Shown piece by piece: positions 26,053 through 34,524 of a DNA stretch of 64,000 nucleotides. Numbering within the stretch: position 1 is the first letter of the stretch; the number at the start of each line of letters is the position of its first letter. This DNA comes from Azospirillum thiophilum (lineage in GTDB: Bacteria; Pseudomonadota; Alphaproteobacteria; Azospirillales; Azospirillaceae). The notes below the pieces were generated by a model, which was given only the letters and a program-made list of their open reading frames with translations, was not told where the DNA came from and did not search any database. The stretch spans positions 1,075,001 to 1,139,000 of the forward strand of contig NZ_CP012402.1 of NCBI RefSeq assembly GCF_001305595.1, in the 5' to 3' direction. The position numbers and the translations under genes are program-made.

Positions 26053-26329
26053 AATGATCTTCCGCGTCCAATGGCCGGACGGCGAAGTGTACGACTGCTA
26101 TTCGCCGTCCCTCGTCGTACAGGAGCATTTGAGCGTGGGCGCGGCCTATCCCGTTGCCGAGTTTGCCCGGATCAGCCGGGCCGCCCTGACCATCGCCAGC
26201 GACAGGGTGGCCGCCCGCTACGGCTTTCCCTGCTCGCGCGCAGCGCGCCAGATCGCCGACATCGACGCACGGGCCGCCCGTTTCGCCGGGGATCCGGCGG
26301 CCCTGGTGCGGGTCGTCACCTTCGCCTGA
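26045..26329 (+). CDS. MSMEG_0570-family nitrogen-starvation protein
   Basis: A 94-residue protein with the start MIFRVQWPDGEVYDCYSPSLVV and the segment LSVGAAYPVAEFARISRAALTIASDRV, which matches the small MSMEG_0570/Slr0790-like family tied to Nit1C clusters. No signal peptide, membrane segment or catalytic motif is visible. A second short motif, FPCSRAARQIADID, is conserved in the family. The gene overlaps the glycosyltransferase by 8 bases, so the two proteins are probably made together. Function unknown. Confidence 0.82.
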   Translation: MPEMIFRVQWPDGEVYDCYSPSLVVQEHLSVGAAYPVAEFARISRAALTIASDRVAARYGFPCSRAARQIADIDARAARFAGDPAALVRVVTFA

Positions 26330-26359
26330 TCCCGTTTCGCGCCACGGAGGCCTTGCGCC

Positions 26360-27301
26360 ATGCTCCACGCCCTGCCTGCGCCGCCCATGTCCGGCGCTTC
26401 CCCACGCAACGCCGCGTCGGATACCGTGACGCTGGGAATGCCGCAGCTGTCCCGGAACGGGCTATCGGAAAACTGGCTGCTGAAGGAGGCCGGGCACCGT
26501 CATTGGCTGATGTTGGCCGACGCCCTCGGGCTGCCGGTTCCGGCCTTCCGCGACCGGGACGGCGCCACGCTCTATGCCACCTTCACCGGCCTGCGCCTGA
26601 GCGGAGGCAGGCTCGATCATGTGGCCGAGCATGACCGTCTGCACTTCGCCGGCCGGATCGCGCAGGTGTCCCGCACCCAATATCAGAGCGTCCAGACCGT
26701 CACGGTGGACGGACGCCCGGTCGCGACGCTGGAACTGCTGTCGATCTTCCTGCGCCGCGCGGTGGCGGACGACAACCGCAGCGTTCTCCGAGCCCTGCCC
26801 CATCCCTGCCCGCCGATGCTGACGGATGCGGGGCAGGACTCATCCCTCGCCCGACTGTGCCAGGGTTTCCGCCGCAAGGATTGGCTCGAGCATCGCGGCT
26901 TCAGCCGCGGTGCTCGCCAGGAAATCGCCAGCGTCGCCATCGACCCATGCCCGCATGGAGATTTCAACGGGGCGGGATTCCTGTATTTCGCGTCCTTCCA
27001 GTCGATCCTCGACCGTGCGGAATGGGCGCTGTTCCGCGACGTCAGCGCCCGTGCGGTCACCACCGGCCGCGACCTGTTCTATCACGGCAACATCAATCCG
27101 GGCGACCGCCTGAGCGTGCGGCTGTGCGGGCAACGCCGCGACGGCACGGCGTCGCTGTCCCATTGGTTCGAGATCCTGCGGGACAGCGACGGGGCGCGCA
27201 TCGCCGACGGCTTCACCACCAGACGTCTGGTTCCATCTGCAGAAGCGGAACCGGGCATGGGCAACATGGGCAACGTCCATGGCGCCTTACGCCTGGCATG
27301 A
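26360..27301 (+). CDS. LnmK-like / Pnap_2097-family double-hotdog protein
   Basis: A 313-residue protein with two hotdog-like halves, resembling LnmK, the acyltransferase/decarboxylase of leinamycin synthesis, and the Pnap_2097 family. Recognisable parts are LSRNGLSENWLLKEAGHRHW in the first half and FNGAGFLYFASFQSILDRAEW in the second. LnmK makes propionyl-ACP from methylmalonyl-CoA, so acyl transfer or decarboxylation would be possible, but no acyl carrier protein is next to this gene. It starts 30 bases after the MSMEG_0570-like gene with CGGAGGCC before the ATG, and it ends 8 bases from a convergent gene. It is probably the last gene of the sigma-54-controlled operon. Confidence 0.78.
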   Translation: MLHALPAPPMSGASPRNAASDTVTLGMPQLSRNGLSENWLLKEAGHRHWLMLADALGLPVPAFRDRDGATLYATFTGLRLSGGRLDHVAEHDRLHFAGRIAQVSRTQYQSVQTVTVDGRPVATLELLSIFLRRAVADDNRSVLRALPHPCPPMLTDAGQDSSLARLCQGFRRKDWLEHRGFSRGARQEIASVAIDPCPHGDFNGAGFLYFASFQSILDRAEWALFRDVSARAVTTGRDLFYHGNINPGDRLSVRLCGQRRDGTASLSHWFEILRDSDGARIADGFTTRRLVPSAEAEPGMGNMGNVHGALRLA

Positions 27302-27309
27302 CCTTGGCT

Positions 27310-27963
27310 TCACTTCGCGCTCGGCAGCTCGAACATCTTCGGGATCGACACGCCGCTGCGGATGTCCCGAATCCAGCTTTCCTCCTTGAGCAGATGGGCC
27401 TGCGCGGCCGCCAGCACGGTCGCAGCCTGCTCCAGCGGAACGACCACCACGCCGTCGTCGTTGCCGAGCACGATGTCGCCGGAGCGCACCGGCACGCCGG
27501 CGACCGAGATCGTCCCGTCGATGATGCCGCCGAAGCCGTGATGCGGCCCACGCGGCACCACCGACCGGCAGAACATGCTGAAGCCCGCCTTGCGGATGTC
27601 GGCGACATCGCGGATGGCACCGTCGATGACGGCACCGCCCAGCCGGCGATGAATCGCCTCCTCCGCCATGACGCCGCCCCAGACCGCCGTATCCTCGACC
27701 CCGCCGGCATCGACCATCACGATTTCGCCGGGCCGGGCGTTGCTGATGAGGGCGCAGATCGGGCCGCAATCCCCGACCATGGTCGTCACCGTGCGGGCTT
27801 GGCCGCACAGGATCTGGCCGTCCCGAATCGGCTTGATCGCGGCGTTCATCACCTGGGTGCGGTTCATGCAGTCCGAGGCGACCGCCGGCGGGATCACCCG
27901 CCACGCGTCGAGTTCCTCGTCGCTCAGGGCCCTGAAGTGGGTTTCGTGCTGCTGGAAGGCCAT
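27310..27963 (-). CDS. RraA-family aldolase-like protein
   Basis: A 217-residue member of the RraA/HMG aldolase family, with the conserved AxxGDxGxI-type stretch in MVGDCGPICALISNARPGEIVMVDAGG and GGAVIDGAIRDVADIR, where Arg and Asp bind the metal and pyruvate in related 4-hydroxy-4-methyl-2-oxoglutarate aldolases. It could cleave a 2-oxo-4-hydroxy acid to pyruvate plus another product. It is the last gene of a minus-strand operon that also encodes a 2-hydroxyacid dehydrogenase, a hydroxy-acid oxidase and an ABC importer, so an oxoacid made by these may be its substrate. CAGGAACGAGCC precedes the ATG. Confidence 0.85.
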   Translation of the reverse strand: MAFQQHETHFRALSDEELDAWRVIPPAVASDCMNRTQVMNAAIKPIRDGQILCGQARTVTTMVGDCGPICALISNARPGEIVMVDAGGVEDTAVWGGVMAEEAIHRRLGGAVIDGAIRDVADIRKAGFSMFCRSVVPRGPHHGFGGIIDGTISVAGVPVRSGDIVLGNDDGVVVVPLEQAATVLAAAQAHLLKEESWIRDIRSGVSIPKMFELPSAK

Positions 27964-27987
27964 GGCTCGTTCCTGAAGAAGGAGGGC

Positions 27988-29013
27988 TTAGGACGCCTTC
28001 GCGTCCCAGCCTGGGTTGACGTTGTTCCGCAGCCGTCCCTCGAACAGGAAATCGAGCAGGATCTCGGCGGAGAAGGTGCGCATGTCGAGATAGCCCGCCG
28101 CGGAATAGAAGGCGGCGTGCGGCGTCACGACGAGACGGCCGGCGAGCCAGGGTTCCTCCGCCTGCCAGGCCGCGATCAGCGGCGGCGGCGGGACAGGGGG
28201 TTCCTTGGGCAGCACGTCCAGTCCGGCGGCGGCGAGGTGCCCGCTTTTCAGCGCATCGTGCACGGCGTCCACATCGACGAGGCCGCCGCGGGCGATGTTG
28301 AGCAGGATGCCGCCGGGCTTCATCTGCGCCAGCTCCGGCCTGCCGATGAGGTTGCGGGTCGCCTCCGACAGCGGCACATGCAGGCTGACCACGTCAGAGC
28401 GGGACAGCAGTTCCGGCAGCGTCCTCACCCGCTCGATGCCCAGGCCGAGTTCATGGCCCTCCGGGAGGTAGGGGTCGACGTAGATCACCTTCATATCGAA
28501 GGCGGCGGCCCGGCGGATGATCGCGGTGCCGATGCGCCCCATGCCGATGGCGCCGAAGGTGGCGCCCCGGATCCGGCGCACCACCGGAACGTCCTCCGCC
28601 ATGAAGCCGGCCGCAAGATCGGCCTTCAGCCGGGCCTCATAGGATCCCAGCCCGCGCACGAGGTGGAGCAGCATGGCCAGGGCGTGGTCGGCCACCTCCG
28701 ATGTGCCGTAGTTCGGCACATTGGAGACCGGGATGCCGCGCGCCCGGCACGCCGCGCCGTCGACATTGTCGAAGCCGACGCCGACCCTTACGATGAGGCG
28801 GCAGTTGTCGAGCTTCGCGACGACTTCCGGCGTGATCCGCATGCGGTGCCAGACCAGGATCGCGTCGCAGGAGCGCCAGGCCTCGTCCGGAATGGCCGCC
28901 GGGTCGGTCTCGTCGAACACGAGATAGTCGAGCCGGTCGCCCGAGACTCCGCGCTCGACGTCGAGGTCGCGGAGATGGGCATCGGGGACCAGGATTTTGA
29001 GAGGGTGTGTCAT
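27988..29013 (-). CDS. NAD-dependent D-2-hydroxyacid dehydrogenase (CtBP-like)
   Basis: A 341-residue D-isomer-specific 2-hydroxyacid dehydrogenase. It shows the NAD motif AIGMGRIGTAIIRRAAAF followed by an acidic residue in VDPY, the catalytic arginine in LLNIARGGLVD, a glutamate further on and the catalytic histidine in TPHAAFYS. The enzyme would interconvert a 2-hydroxy acid and its 2-oxo acid with NAD(H). The C-terminal FYSAAGYLDMRTFSAE region resembles the C-terminal-binding-protein subgroup. AAGGAACGCG precedes the ATG at 29013. It sits between the ABC ATPase and the RraA-like gene. Confidence 0.9.
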   Translation of the reverse strand: MTHPLKILVPDAHLRDLDVERGVSGDRLDYLVFDETDPAAIPDEAWRSCDAILVWHRMRITPEVVAKLDNCRLIVRVGVGFDNVDGAACRARGIPVSNVPNYGTSEVADHALAMLLHLVRGLGSYEARLKADLAAGFMAEDVPVVRRIRGATFGAIGMGRIGTAIIRRAAAFDMKVIYVDPYLPEGHELGLGIERVRTLPELLSRSDVVSLHVPLSEATRNLIGRPELAQMKPGGILLNIARGGLVDVDAVHDALKSGHLAAAGLDVLPKEPPVPPPPLIAAWQAEEPWLAGRLVVTPHAAFYSAAGYLDMRTFSAEILLDFLFEGRLRNNVNPGWDAKAS

Positions 29014-29068
29014 CGCGTTCCTTGAGGGAATGGCCCTTGTCTGGAATGGCTCTTGTCTGGAATTGACG

Positions 29069-29824
29069 TCACAGAACCTTGTCGAGGAAGGCTTTCAGCC
29101 GTGGGTCGGTGGGGTTCTGGAAGATCGTGCCGGGCGGGCCATGCTCGACGATCACGCCGCGGTCGGTGAAGAAGACCTCGTCCGCGACCTCCTGGGCGAA
29201 ACGCATCTCGTGCGTGACCAGCACGCAGGTCATGCCCTCGCGCGCCAGATCGCGGATGACGTTCAGAACCTCGCTGACCATCTCGGGGTCGAGCGCGGCG
29301 GTGACCTCATCGAACAGGATGACCTTCGGCTGCATGGCGAGCGCACGGGCGATGGCGACGCGCTGCTGCTGGCCGCCGGACAATTCGCCGGGATAGGAAT
29401 CCTGCTTTCCCGTCAGCCGGACCTTGGCGAGCAGGGCCAGCGCCCGTTCGCGCACGGCGGCCGGATTCTCGCCCAGCACCTGGACCGGCGCCATGGTCAG
29501 GTTCTGCAGCACCGTACGGTGCGGGAAGAGGTTGTACTGCTGGAAGACCATGGCGACCTGATGCCGCAGCGGCACCAACTGCTTGTCGCTCTTCAGCGTC
29601 TCGACCGCGAAGGAGCCGACGCGGATCGTGCCCCGGTCGATCGTCATCAGGCCGTTGATGCAGCGCAGGATCGTCGATTTGCCCGAGCCGGACGGCCCGA
29701 TGATGCAGACCACCCCGCCGTCGCGGACGGACAGCGTCACGCCCTTGAGGACCGCGGTGGAACCGAAGGATTTATAGACGTCCCGCATCTCGATGAACGG
29801 GGCGGATTGCTGATGATCTGTCAT
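29069..29824 (-). CDS. Polar amino acid ABC transporter, ATP-binding protein
   Basis: A 251-residue ABC ATPase of the GlnQ/HisP class. Walker A is GPSGSGKST, the Q-loop is in [10 protein letters not shown], the signature is LSGGQQQR, Walker B is [14 protein letters not shown] and the switch histidine is in VTHEM. Aspartate is followed by Glu-Val rather than the more usual Glu-Pro, without effect on the catalytic glutamate. Its start overlaps the permease stop by 4 bases, so the two are coupled. It would power import of the ligand of the solute-binding protein encoded at the head of the operon. Confidence 0.93.
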   Translation of the reverse strand: MTDHQQSAPFIEMRDVYKSFGSTAVLKGVTLSVRDGGVVCIIGPSGSGKSTILRCINGLMTIDRGTIRVGSFAVETLKSDKQLVPLRHQVAMVFQQYNLFPHRTVLQNLTMAPVQVLGENPAAVRERALALLAKVRLTGKQDSYPGELSGGQQQRVAIARALAMQPKVILFDEVTAALDPEMVSEVLNVIRDLAREGMTCVLVTHEMRFAQEVADEVFFTDRGVIVEHGPPGTIFQNPTDPRLKAFLDKVL

Positions 29825-30621
29825 TGGCGAACTCGCACCCGTTGTTCCAGCCAACGCGTCAGGATGGCGATCGGAAAGCAGAAGATGAAGAAGAGGAACA
29901 GGACGTAGAGGTAGATCGCGGTGGCGTACTGCGCGCCGTCGCTGGCGATGACGGTGCGGGCGACCGACAGCACGTCGTCGGCCCCTGTCACCACGACCAG
30001 GCTGGTGCCGATGAACAGCATCGCGTAGGTCGTCATCAGGTTCGGCGTCATGAACTGGATCGCCTGGGGCACCACGACGCGGTGCAGGATCTGAAGCCGG
30101 CGGTAGCCAAGCGAGCGGGCCGATTCCCATTGGCCGGTCGGGACGGCCTCGACGCCGCCGCGAAACACCTCGGCGACGTTGGCAGTAACCGGCAGCGCCA
30201 GCCCGATGACCGCCTTGATCATCGGCGAGAACGAAAAGACGGTGCCGAACAGCGCGATCTCGAACGGCAGCAGATAGAGCATCGCGTAGAGCACGACGAG
30301 CCAGGGCGAGTTCCGCAGCACGTTCATCAGCAGGAATGACGGGGTCCGGACCAGCGAGGATTGCGAGATCATCCCTACGCCGAGCGCGGTGCCGGCGACG
30401 GCGGCGATGGCCATCGCCCAGATGCTGATGACGATGTTGGCGGCGAAACCTCCTTCGAACCGGCTGAAATCGGGGGAACCGCTCAGCAGAAGCGGCGTCC
30501 GCGCGGCGAGCGCCTGGAGAACCGGCCCGGTCTCCGCGCCATAGACGATGACGAGCAGCGCCGCGAGGACCAGCGTGACACCGGCGGTGCCGAGGGCGAA
30601 AAGCTTGAGCTCCGCATTCAT
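29821..30621 (-). CDS. Polar amino acid ABC transporter, permease
   Basis: A 266-residue HisM/GlnP-type permease with about five spans and the EAA loop [23 protein letters not shown], which couples to the ATPase. A ligand-type insertion with a periplasmic loop ([21 protein letters not shown]) is typical of the family. The start MNAELKLF at 30621 is chosen because the upstream frame belongs to the second permease in another frame. It follows the other permease after 5 bases, so the two probably form a heterodimeric channel. Confidence 0.9.
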   Translation of the reverse strand: MNAELKLFALGTAGVTLVLAALLVIVYGAETGPVLQALAARTPLLLSGSPDFSRFEGGFAANIVISIWAMAIAAVAGTALGVGMISQSSLVRTPSFLLMNVLRNSPWLVVLYAMLYLLPFEIALFGTVFSFSPMIKAVIGLALPVTANVAEVFRGGVEAVPTGQWESARSLGYRRLQILHRVVVPQAIQFMTPNLMTTYAMLFIGTSLVVVTGADDVLSVARTVIASDGAQYATAIYLYVLFLFFIFCFPIAILTRWLEQRVRVRQ

Positions 30622-30626
30622 GGCCG

Positions 30627-31334
30627 TCACGATCCGTAGCCGGGGATGCGGAAGAGGGCGGCGATCCTTCGCACCACCAGCACGGCAAGGCTGGCGATCA
30701 CGAGATAGATGACCCAGATCAGCAGCATGACCTCCAGGTTGCGGAACGTCTCCAGCATGATCTGCGTCGCCCCGTACATGATGTCCGCCACGGCCACCAG
30801 CACGGCCTGGGACGAGGTCTTGATCAGGCTGACGATGTTGCTTGTCATGGGCGGGATGCTCATCCTGAGGCCGATGGGCAGTTCGACGTAGCGGAAGGTC
30901 TGCAGCCGGGAATATCCCAGCGAGCGGGCACCCTCGACGGTCTGGGCCGGCACGGCCAGCAGGCCGGACCGGATGATTTCGACCGCGATCGCCCCATTGT
31001 AGAGGCCGAGCGACAGCACCACGCAGGTGAAACCGGTAAACAGCGGGATCCGGCCGCCCGTCACCGGATCGGTCAGCGTCAGGCCGATCTCGGACAGCAT
31101 GAAGTACAGGAAGAACAGCTGGACGAGCGGCGGGGTGTTGCGGAACAGCTCGACGAAGATCGTGACCGGCGATTGCAGGAACCGCAGCTTCAGGTGAAGG
31201 CAGGCGGCGCCGGCGATGCCGATGGCGAACATCAGGACCATGCCCAGCAGACTGAGCAGGATCGTCGTGCCGATGCCGCGCAACAGCCATGTCTGATAGA
31301 GCGGGTCGAGCAGCCAGCTGAAATCAAGCGTCAT
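30627..31334 (-). CDS. Polar amino acid ABC transporter, permease
   Basis: A 235-residue permease with about five spans, beginning [20 protein letters not shown], and carrying the EAA loop [24 protein letters not shown]. It belongs to the His/Glu/Gln/Arg/opine permease family; octopine and nopaline systems have this same gene set of two permeases, ATPase and binding protein. It lies 45 bases after the hydroxy-acid oxidase gene and 5 bases before the partner permease. Confidence 0.92.
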   Translation of the reverse strand: MTLDFSWLLDPLYQTWLLRGIGTTILLSLLGMVLMFAIGIAGAACLHLKLRFLQSPVTIFVELFRNTPPLVQLFFLYFMLSEIGLTLTDPVTGGRIPLFTGFTCVVLSLGLYNGAIAVEIIRSGLLAVPAQTVEGARSLGYSRLQTFRYVELPIGLRMSIPPMTSNIVSLIKTSSQAVLVAVADIMYGATQIMLETFRNLEVMLLIWVIYLVIASLAVLVVRRIAALFRIPGYGS

Positions 31335-31379
31335 GCCGGCGCTCCTGCAATCGGGAATCGAACAGGTGTCCGCATGCGG

Positions 31380-32573
31380 TCAGCCCCGGCTGTCACGAAT
31401 GAGTGGAATGTCGTCGAACTCGTCGAGCCGGTTGATGCCCAGCAGCGCCATGGTCCGGGTAATCTCGTCCTTCAGCAGGGCGATGGCATGCTCCACCCCC
31501 ACCCGGTCGCCGGCCGCCGCAGCCAGCAGGAAAGGCCGCCCGACAAAAACGAGTTGCGCGCCGAGCTTCACCGCCTTCAGGACGTCGCTGCCGCGACGGA
31601 TGCCACCGTCGAACATCACGGTCAGACGGTCGACCTGACCGGCGATGCGCTCCAGCAGGTCGAGCGAACCTTGGGCGCAGTCGATCTGCCGGCCGCCATG
31701 GTTGGAGACGATGACGCCGTCGACACCGACCTTCTCGGCCATCCGCGCGTCCGCGGCCGACATCACCCCCTTGAGGACGAGCTTGCCCGTCCAGCGCCGG
31801 CGAAGCAGTCCGATATGCGTCCAGGACAGGCTCGACCGCAGGCCGATGTCGCGGACGAGCGTCCGGGAGAACACCGGCGGCCCGCGCTCCGCGTCCATGT
31901 TCTCGAAATGCGGCGCGTTGCGCGTCAACAGGCTGCGCAGCAGCACCCGCCACAGCCAGACCGGCCTCGTCATTCCCTGCCACGCCAGATCGGCGGTCGG
32001 CCGCACCGGCGAGCGGAAGCCATGGCGCGCGGCGAGTTCATGCTGGCCATGCACCGCCGTGTCGACGGTCACCACCAGCGTGTCGAATCCCGCCCGCTCC
32101 ACCCGTTCGACCAGCGGAAGGATGCGCGTCTCGTCACCCGGAATGTAGGCCTGGAACCAGCTCGTCGCCCCGGCCTGCCGCACCTCCTCCAACCGGGTCA
32201 GGGACGCTCCGCTCAGGATGAACGGAAGCCTCGCCCGCGCCGCCTCCTGCGCGAAGAGCACGTCGCAATCCGGCGCCACCAGCCGGCTGAACCCCATGGG
32301 GGCGATCCCGAAGGGACTGGCATAATCGACCCCGAAGATGCGGGTCGAGGCGTCCGTCCGGGAGACGTCGACAAGAATATTCGGAACGAAGGAGCGTTCG
32401 GCAAAGCTCTTCAGGTTCCGGCGATGCGTCGCGCCGTCCTCCGCATGGCCGGAGACGTATTTGAAGATCGCCCGTGGCAGCTTCCGCTCGGCGAGCGGCT
32501 CGAAATCATCCAGGCACAGGGCCTGCTCCACCACCCGCGGCGCTCGCCGCGACACGACCTTGATCTTGTGCAT
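31380..32573 (-). CDS. FMN-dependent alpha-hydroxy-acid oxidase/dehydrogenase
   Basis: A 397-residue TIM-barrel flavoenzyme of the lactate dehydrogenase/mandelate dehydrogenase/glycolate oxidase family. It contains the start (RRAPRVVEQALCLDDFE), the FMN-binding FGIAPMGFSRL, the base-and-arginine motif VSNHGGRQID, and FDGGIRRGSDVLKA for the flavin phosphate. It would oxidise an (S)-2-hydroxy acid to the 2-oxo acid, complementing the D-specific dehydrogenase in the same operon. The start is set at ATG 32573; the frame is open to 32621, which would add 16 unconserved residues and overlap the upstream gene. The likely substrate is the ligand imported by the neighbouring transporter. Confidence 0.9.
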   Translation of the reverse strand: MHKIKVVSRRAPRVVEQALCLDDFEPLAERKLPRAIFKYVSGHAEDGATHRRNLKSFAERSFVPNILVDVSRTDASTRIFGVDYASPFGIAPMGFSRLVAPDCDVLFAQEAARARLPFILSGASLTRLEEVRQAGATSWFQAYIPGDETRILPLVERVERAGFDTLVVTVDTAVHGQHELAARHGFRSPVRPTADLAWQGMTRPVWLWRVLLRSLLTRNAPHFENMDAERGPPVFSRTLVRDIGLRSSLSWTHIGLLRRRWTGKLVLKGVMSAADARMAEKVGVDGVIVSNHGGRQIDCAQGSLDLLERIAGQVDRLTVMFDGGIRRGSDVLKAVKLGAQLVFVGRPFLLAAAAGDRVGVEHAIALLKDEITRTMALLGINRLDEFDDIPLIRDSRG

Positions 32574-32617
32574 GGCTTTTTTTCCGATGGCGCGAAGGGC
32601 TTGACCGCCATGGTGGC

Positions 32618-33463
32618 TCAATTCGCCGCGGCTGCCTTCACCTTTGCGTCCGCGGCCCGCTTGGTCACGTAGTCGCTGACGCCGAGATTGTATTTCTTCT
32701 CACCGTCCGCCATCAGCCCCGATGCCTCGGCCCGGATGATCGCCTTGTTGACGGCATTCAGGAAGGCGGGCTCGTTCTTGCGGACGCCGCCGCCAATCGG
32801 GATGTAGTCGAACGTATCGAGCGCGATCTTGTACTTGTCGCTCCAACCGCTCTCGTTCACCTTCATGTGCAGGTTCGGGCCGTCATAGGCGATGGCGTCG
32901 CAGCGGTTGTCCTGGAACGCCTTGTAGATCTCAGAGGTTCCGGTGAACAGGACCAGCTCCGCGCCGTATTTCTCGATCAGGGTCCTGTTGTAGACGTTCC
33001 CCTGGCTTCCGCAGAGCTTGTGGCCCTTGACGTCGTTCCAGGATTTATACTCGGCCGACTTCGGCGCCAGCAGAACCATGCCGGCCATCAGATAATATTC
33101 GGCCGTGTAGTCGATGACCTTTTCACGCTCGGCCGTCTTGCCCAGCGTCGCAAAGATCACGTCGATACGCCCGGCATTCAACAGCTCGATTCGGTTCGAG
33201 GCGACGACCGGGACCAGTTCGATCGCAGTCTCCGAGCCGAACATGTCCTTGGCGACGGCCCGTGCGAGATCGATCTCGAATCCAGTCAATTCACCCTTCT
33301 GGTCGAGGAAGCCGAAGGGCACGTAATCGTTCCGGATGCCGGCGATCAGCTTGCCGCGCTGCTTGACGCGGTCGAGTTGATCGGCCTGGGCACCCGCACC
33401 AAAAACAAGGCCGGTCGCCAGGATGGAGAGGAGTGCAAGCGACTTGGCGAAACGAGGCGTCAT
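32618..33463 (-). CDS. Polar amino acid-type ABC transporter, solute-binding protein
   Basis: A 281-residue periplasmic binding protein (family 3). After the ATG at 33463, preceded by a strong AAGGGGGA, there is a signal peptide ending GAGAQA. The mature chain has GKLIAGIRNDYVPFGFLDQKGELTGFEIDLARAVA, with the ligand-binding residues of the amino-acid family, and GRIDVIFATLGKTAERE. It is first of a seven-gene minus-strand operon and diverges from a LysR gene over 134 bases. Since oxidase and dehydrogenase genes for 2-hydroxy acids follow, the ligand may be a hydroxylated amino or dicarboxylic acid; this is inference. Confidence 0.92.
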   Translation of the reverse strand: MTPRFAKSLALLSILATGLVFGAGAQADQLDRVKQRGKLIAGIRNDYVPFGFLDQKGELTGFEIDLARAVAKDMFGSETAIELVPVVASNRIELLNAGRIDVIFATLGKTAEREKVIDYTAEYYLMAGMVLLAPKSAEYKSWNDVKGHKLCGSQGNVYNRTLIEKYGAELVLFTGTSEIYKAFQDNRCDAIAYDGPNLHMKVNESGWSDKYKIALDTFDYIPIGGGVRKNEPAFLNAVNKAIIRAEASGLMADGEKKYNLGVSDYVTKRAADAKVKAAAAN

Positions 33464-33546
33464 GGAGATCCCCCTTTGCTTGAGCGGACGAAAAACCGAT
33501 GGGATCGGCGCTTCGGAGCCCATGATCGCGTTGTCTTTCATAATGT

Positions 33547-33586
33547 TATAATAGATAATTTGCCCATGAGAATAAGCTGAACTTAT
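33547..33586. promoter_or_regulatory. Divergent promoter region with LysR-type palindrome
   Basis: The 134-base gap between the solute-binding gene and the LysR gene is AT-rich at one end. TATAAT at 33547-33552 could be a -10 box for the LysR gene. At 33572-33586, ATAAG and CTTAT form a perfect inverted repeat around CTGAA, which contains T-N11-A, the standard LysR box. It lies 11 bases before the LysR start, fitting autoregulation and control of the divergent operon. Confidence 0.6.
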
Positions 33587-33597
33587 GAAGGCTTGCG

Positions 33598-34503
33598 ATG
33601 AACGTCCGACAGATCGAAGCCTTCCAGGCGGTCATGGCAAGCGGTAGCGTGACGCGTGCCGGCGAGCGGCTGAGCATCTCGCAACCCGCCGTCAGCCAAC
33701 TGATCGCACAATTCGAGCGCAGCTGCGGCTTCCGTCTGTTCAACCGGCAGGGGAGCAAGATCACGCCGACCCGCGAGGCCGAAGCCCTCTACAACGAGGT
33801 CCAGCGCATGTTCATCGGCGTCGGCCAGATCGCACGGGTGGCGACTGCGCTGCGCGACCAGAACTGGGGGTCGGTCAGCCTCGGCGCATTTCCCGCCATC
33901 GCCCGGCGGGTGTTGCCCGACATCGTGTGGGGCTTCTGCGAGGCGCATCCCGACACGCGCTTCCGGCTGGAAAGCATGCGCTCACGCAGCCTGATCGACG
34001 CCGTCGCCGCCCAGCATGTGGATTTCGGACTGAGCATCCTGCCTGGCGACCGGCCCGAGGTGGTCAGCGCCCATCTGCACCGACTGCGCGGGGTCTGCAT
34101 CCTGCCGGCGGGGCATCATCTGGCCGACCGCCAGACGATCCACGCCCACGACCTCGCGAACGAGGATTTCGTTTCCCTCGGTCCCCAGGATCACTCACGC
34201 TTCATGATCGACCGGGTATTCGACGAATTGAAGGTGACGCGGCGCAGCCGGATCGAAGCCGGCCAATCGGAAACCGCCTTTTCCTTCGTCGCGGCGAAGG
34301 CCGGCGTCGCCGTGGTCGATCCGATCAGCGCCTTCAACAACGACGACACGCGCATCGTCGTCCGCCGGTTCGAGCCCACCGTCGAATTCGACATCTGGCT
34401 GATCCGGCCGAAGGCGGCGCGTTCGTTCAATCTCGTCGACAGTTTCGTCTCGTTCACGCTGGAGCGGCTCGACCTGTTCGCGTCGACCCTCAACGCGGCC
34501 TGA
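33598..34503 (+). CDS. LysR-family regulator (OccR/NocR-like)
   Basis: A 301-residue LysR regulator starting MNVRQIEAFQAVMASGSVTR, with helix-turn-helix SISQPAVSQLIAQFE and an effector domain with RRVLPDIVWGF and AGVAVVDPISAFN. The sequence resembles regulators of opine and related amino-acid transport (OccR/NocR type), which matches the polar amino acid transporter operon it diverges from. A second gene of the same subgroup is found at 38800-39720. It probably binds the palindrome just before its own start. Confidence 0.92.
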   Translation: MNVRQIEAFQAVMASGSVTRAGERLSISQPAVSQLIAQFERSCGFRLFNRQGSKITPTREAEALYNEVQRMFIGVGQIARVATALRDQNWGSVSLGAFPAIARRVLPDIVWGFCEAHPDTRFRLESMRSRSLIDAVAAQHVDFGLSILPGDRPEVVSAHLHRLRGVCILPAGHHLADRQTIHAHDLANEDFVSLGPQDHSRFMIDRVFDELKVTRRSRIEAGQSETAFSFVAAKAGVAVVDPISAFNNDDTRIVVRRFEPTVEFDIWLIRPKAARSFNLVDSFVSFTLERLDLFASTLNAA

Positions 34504-34524
34504 CCGCCGCCCCAGCCGAACCGC

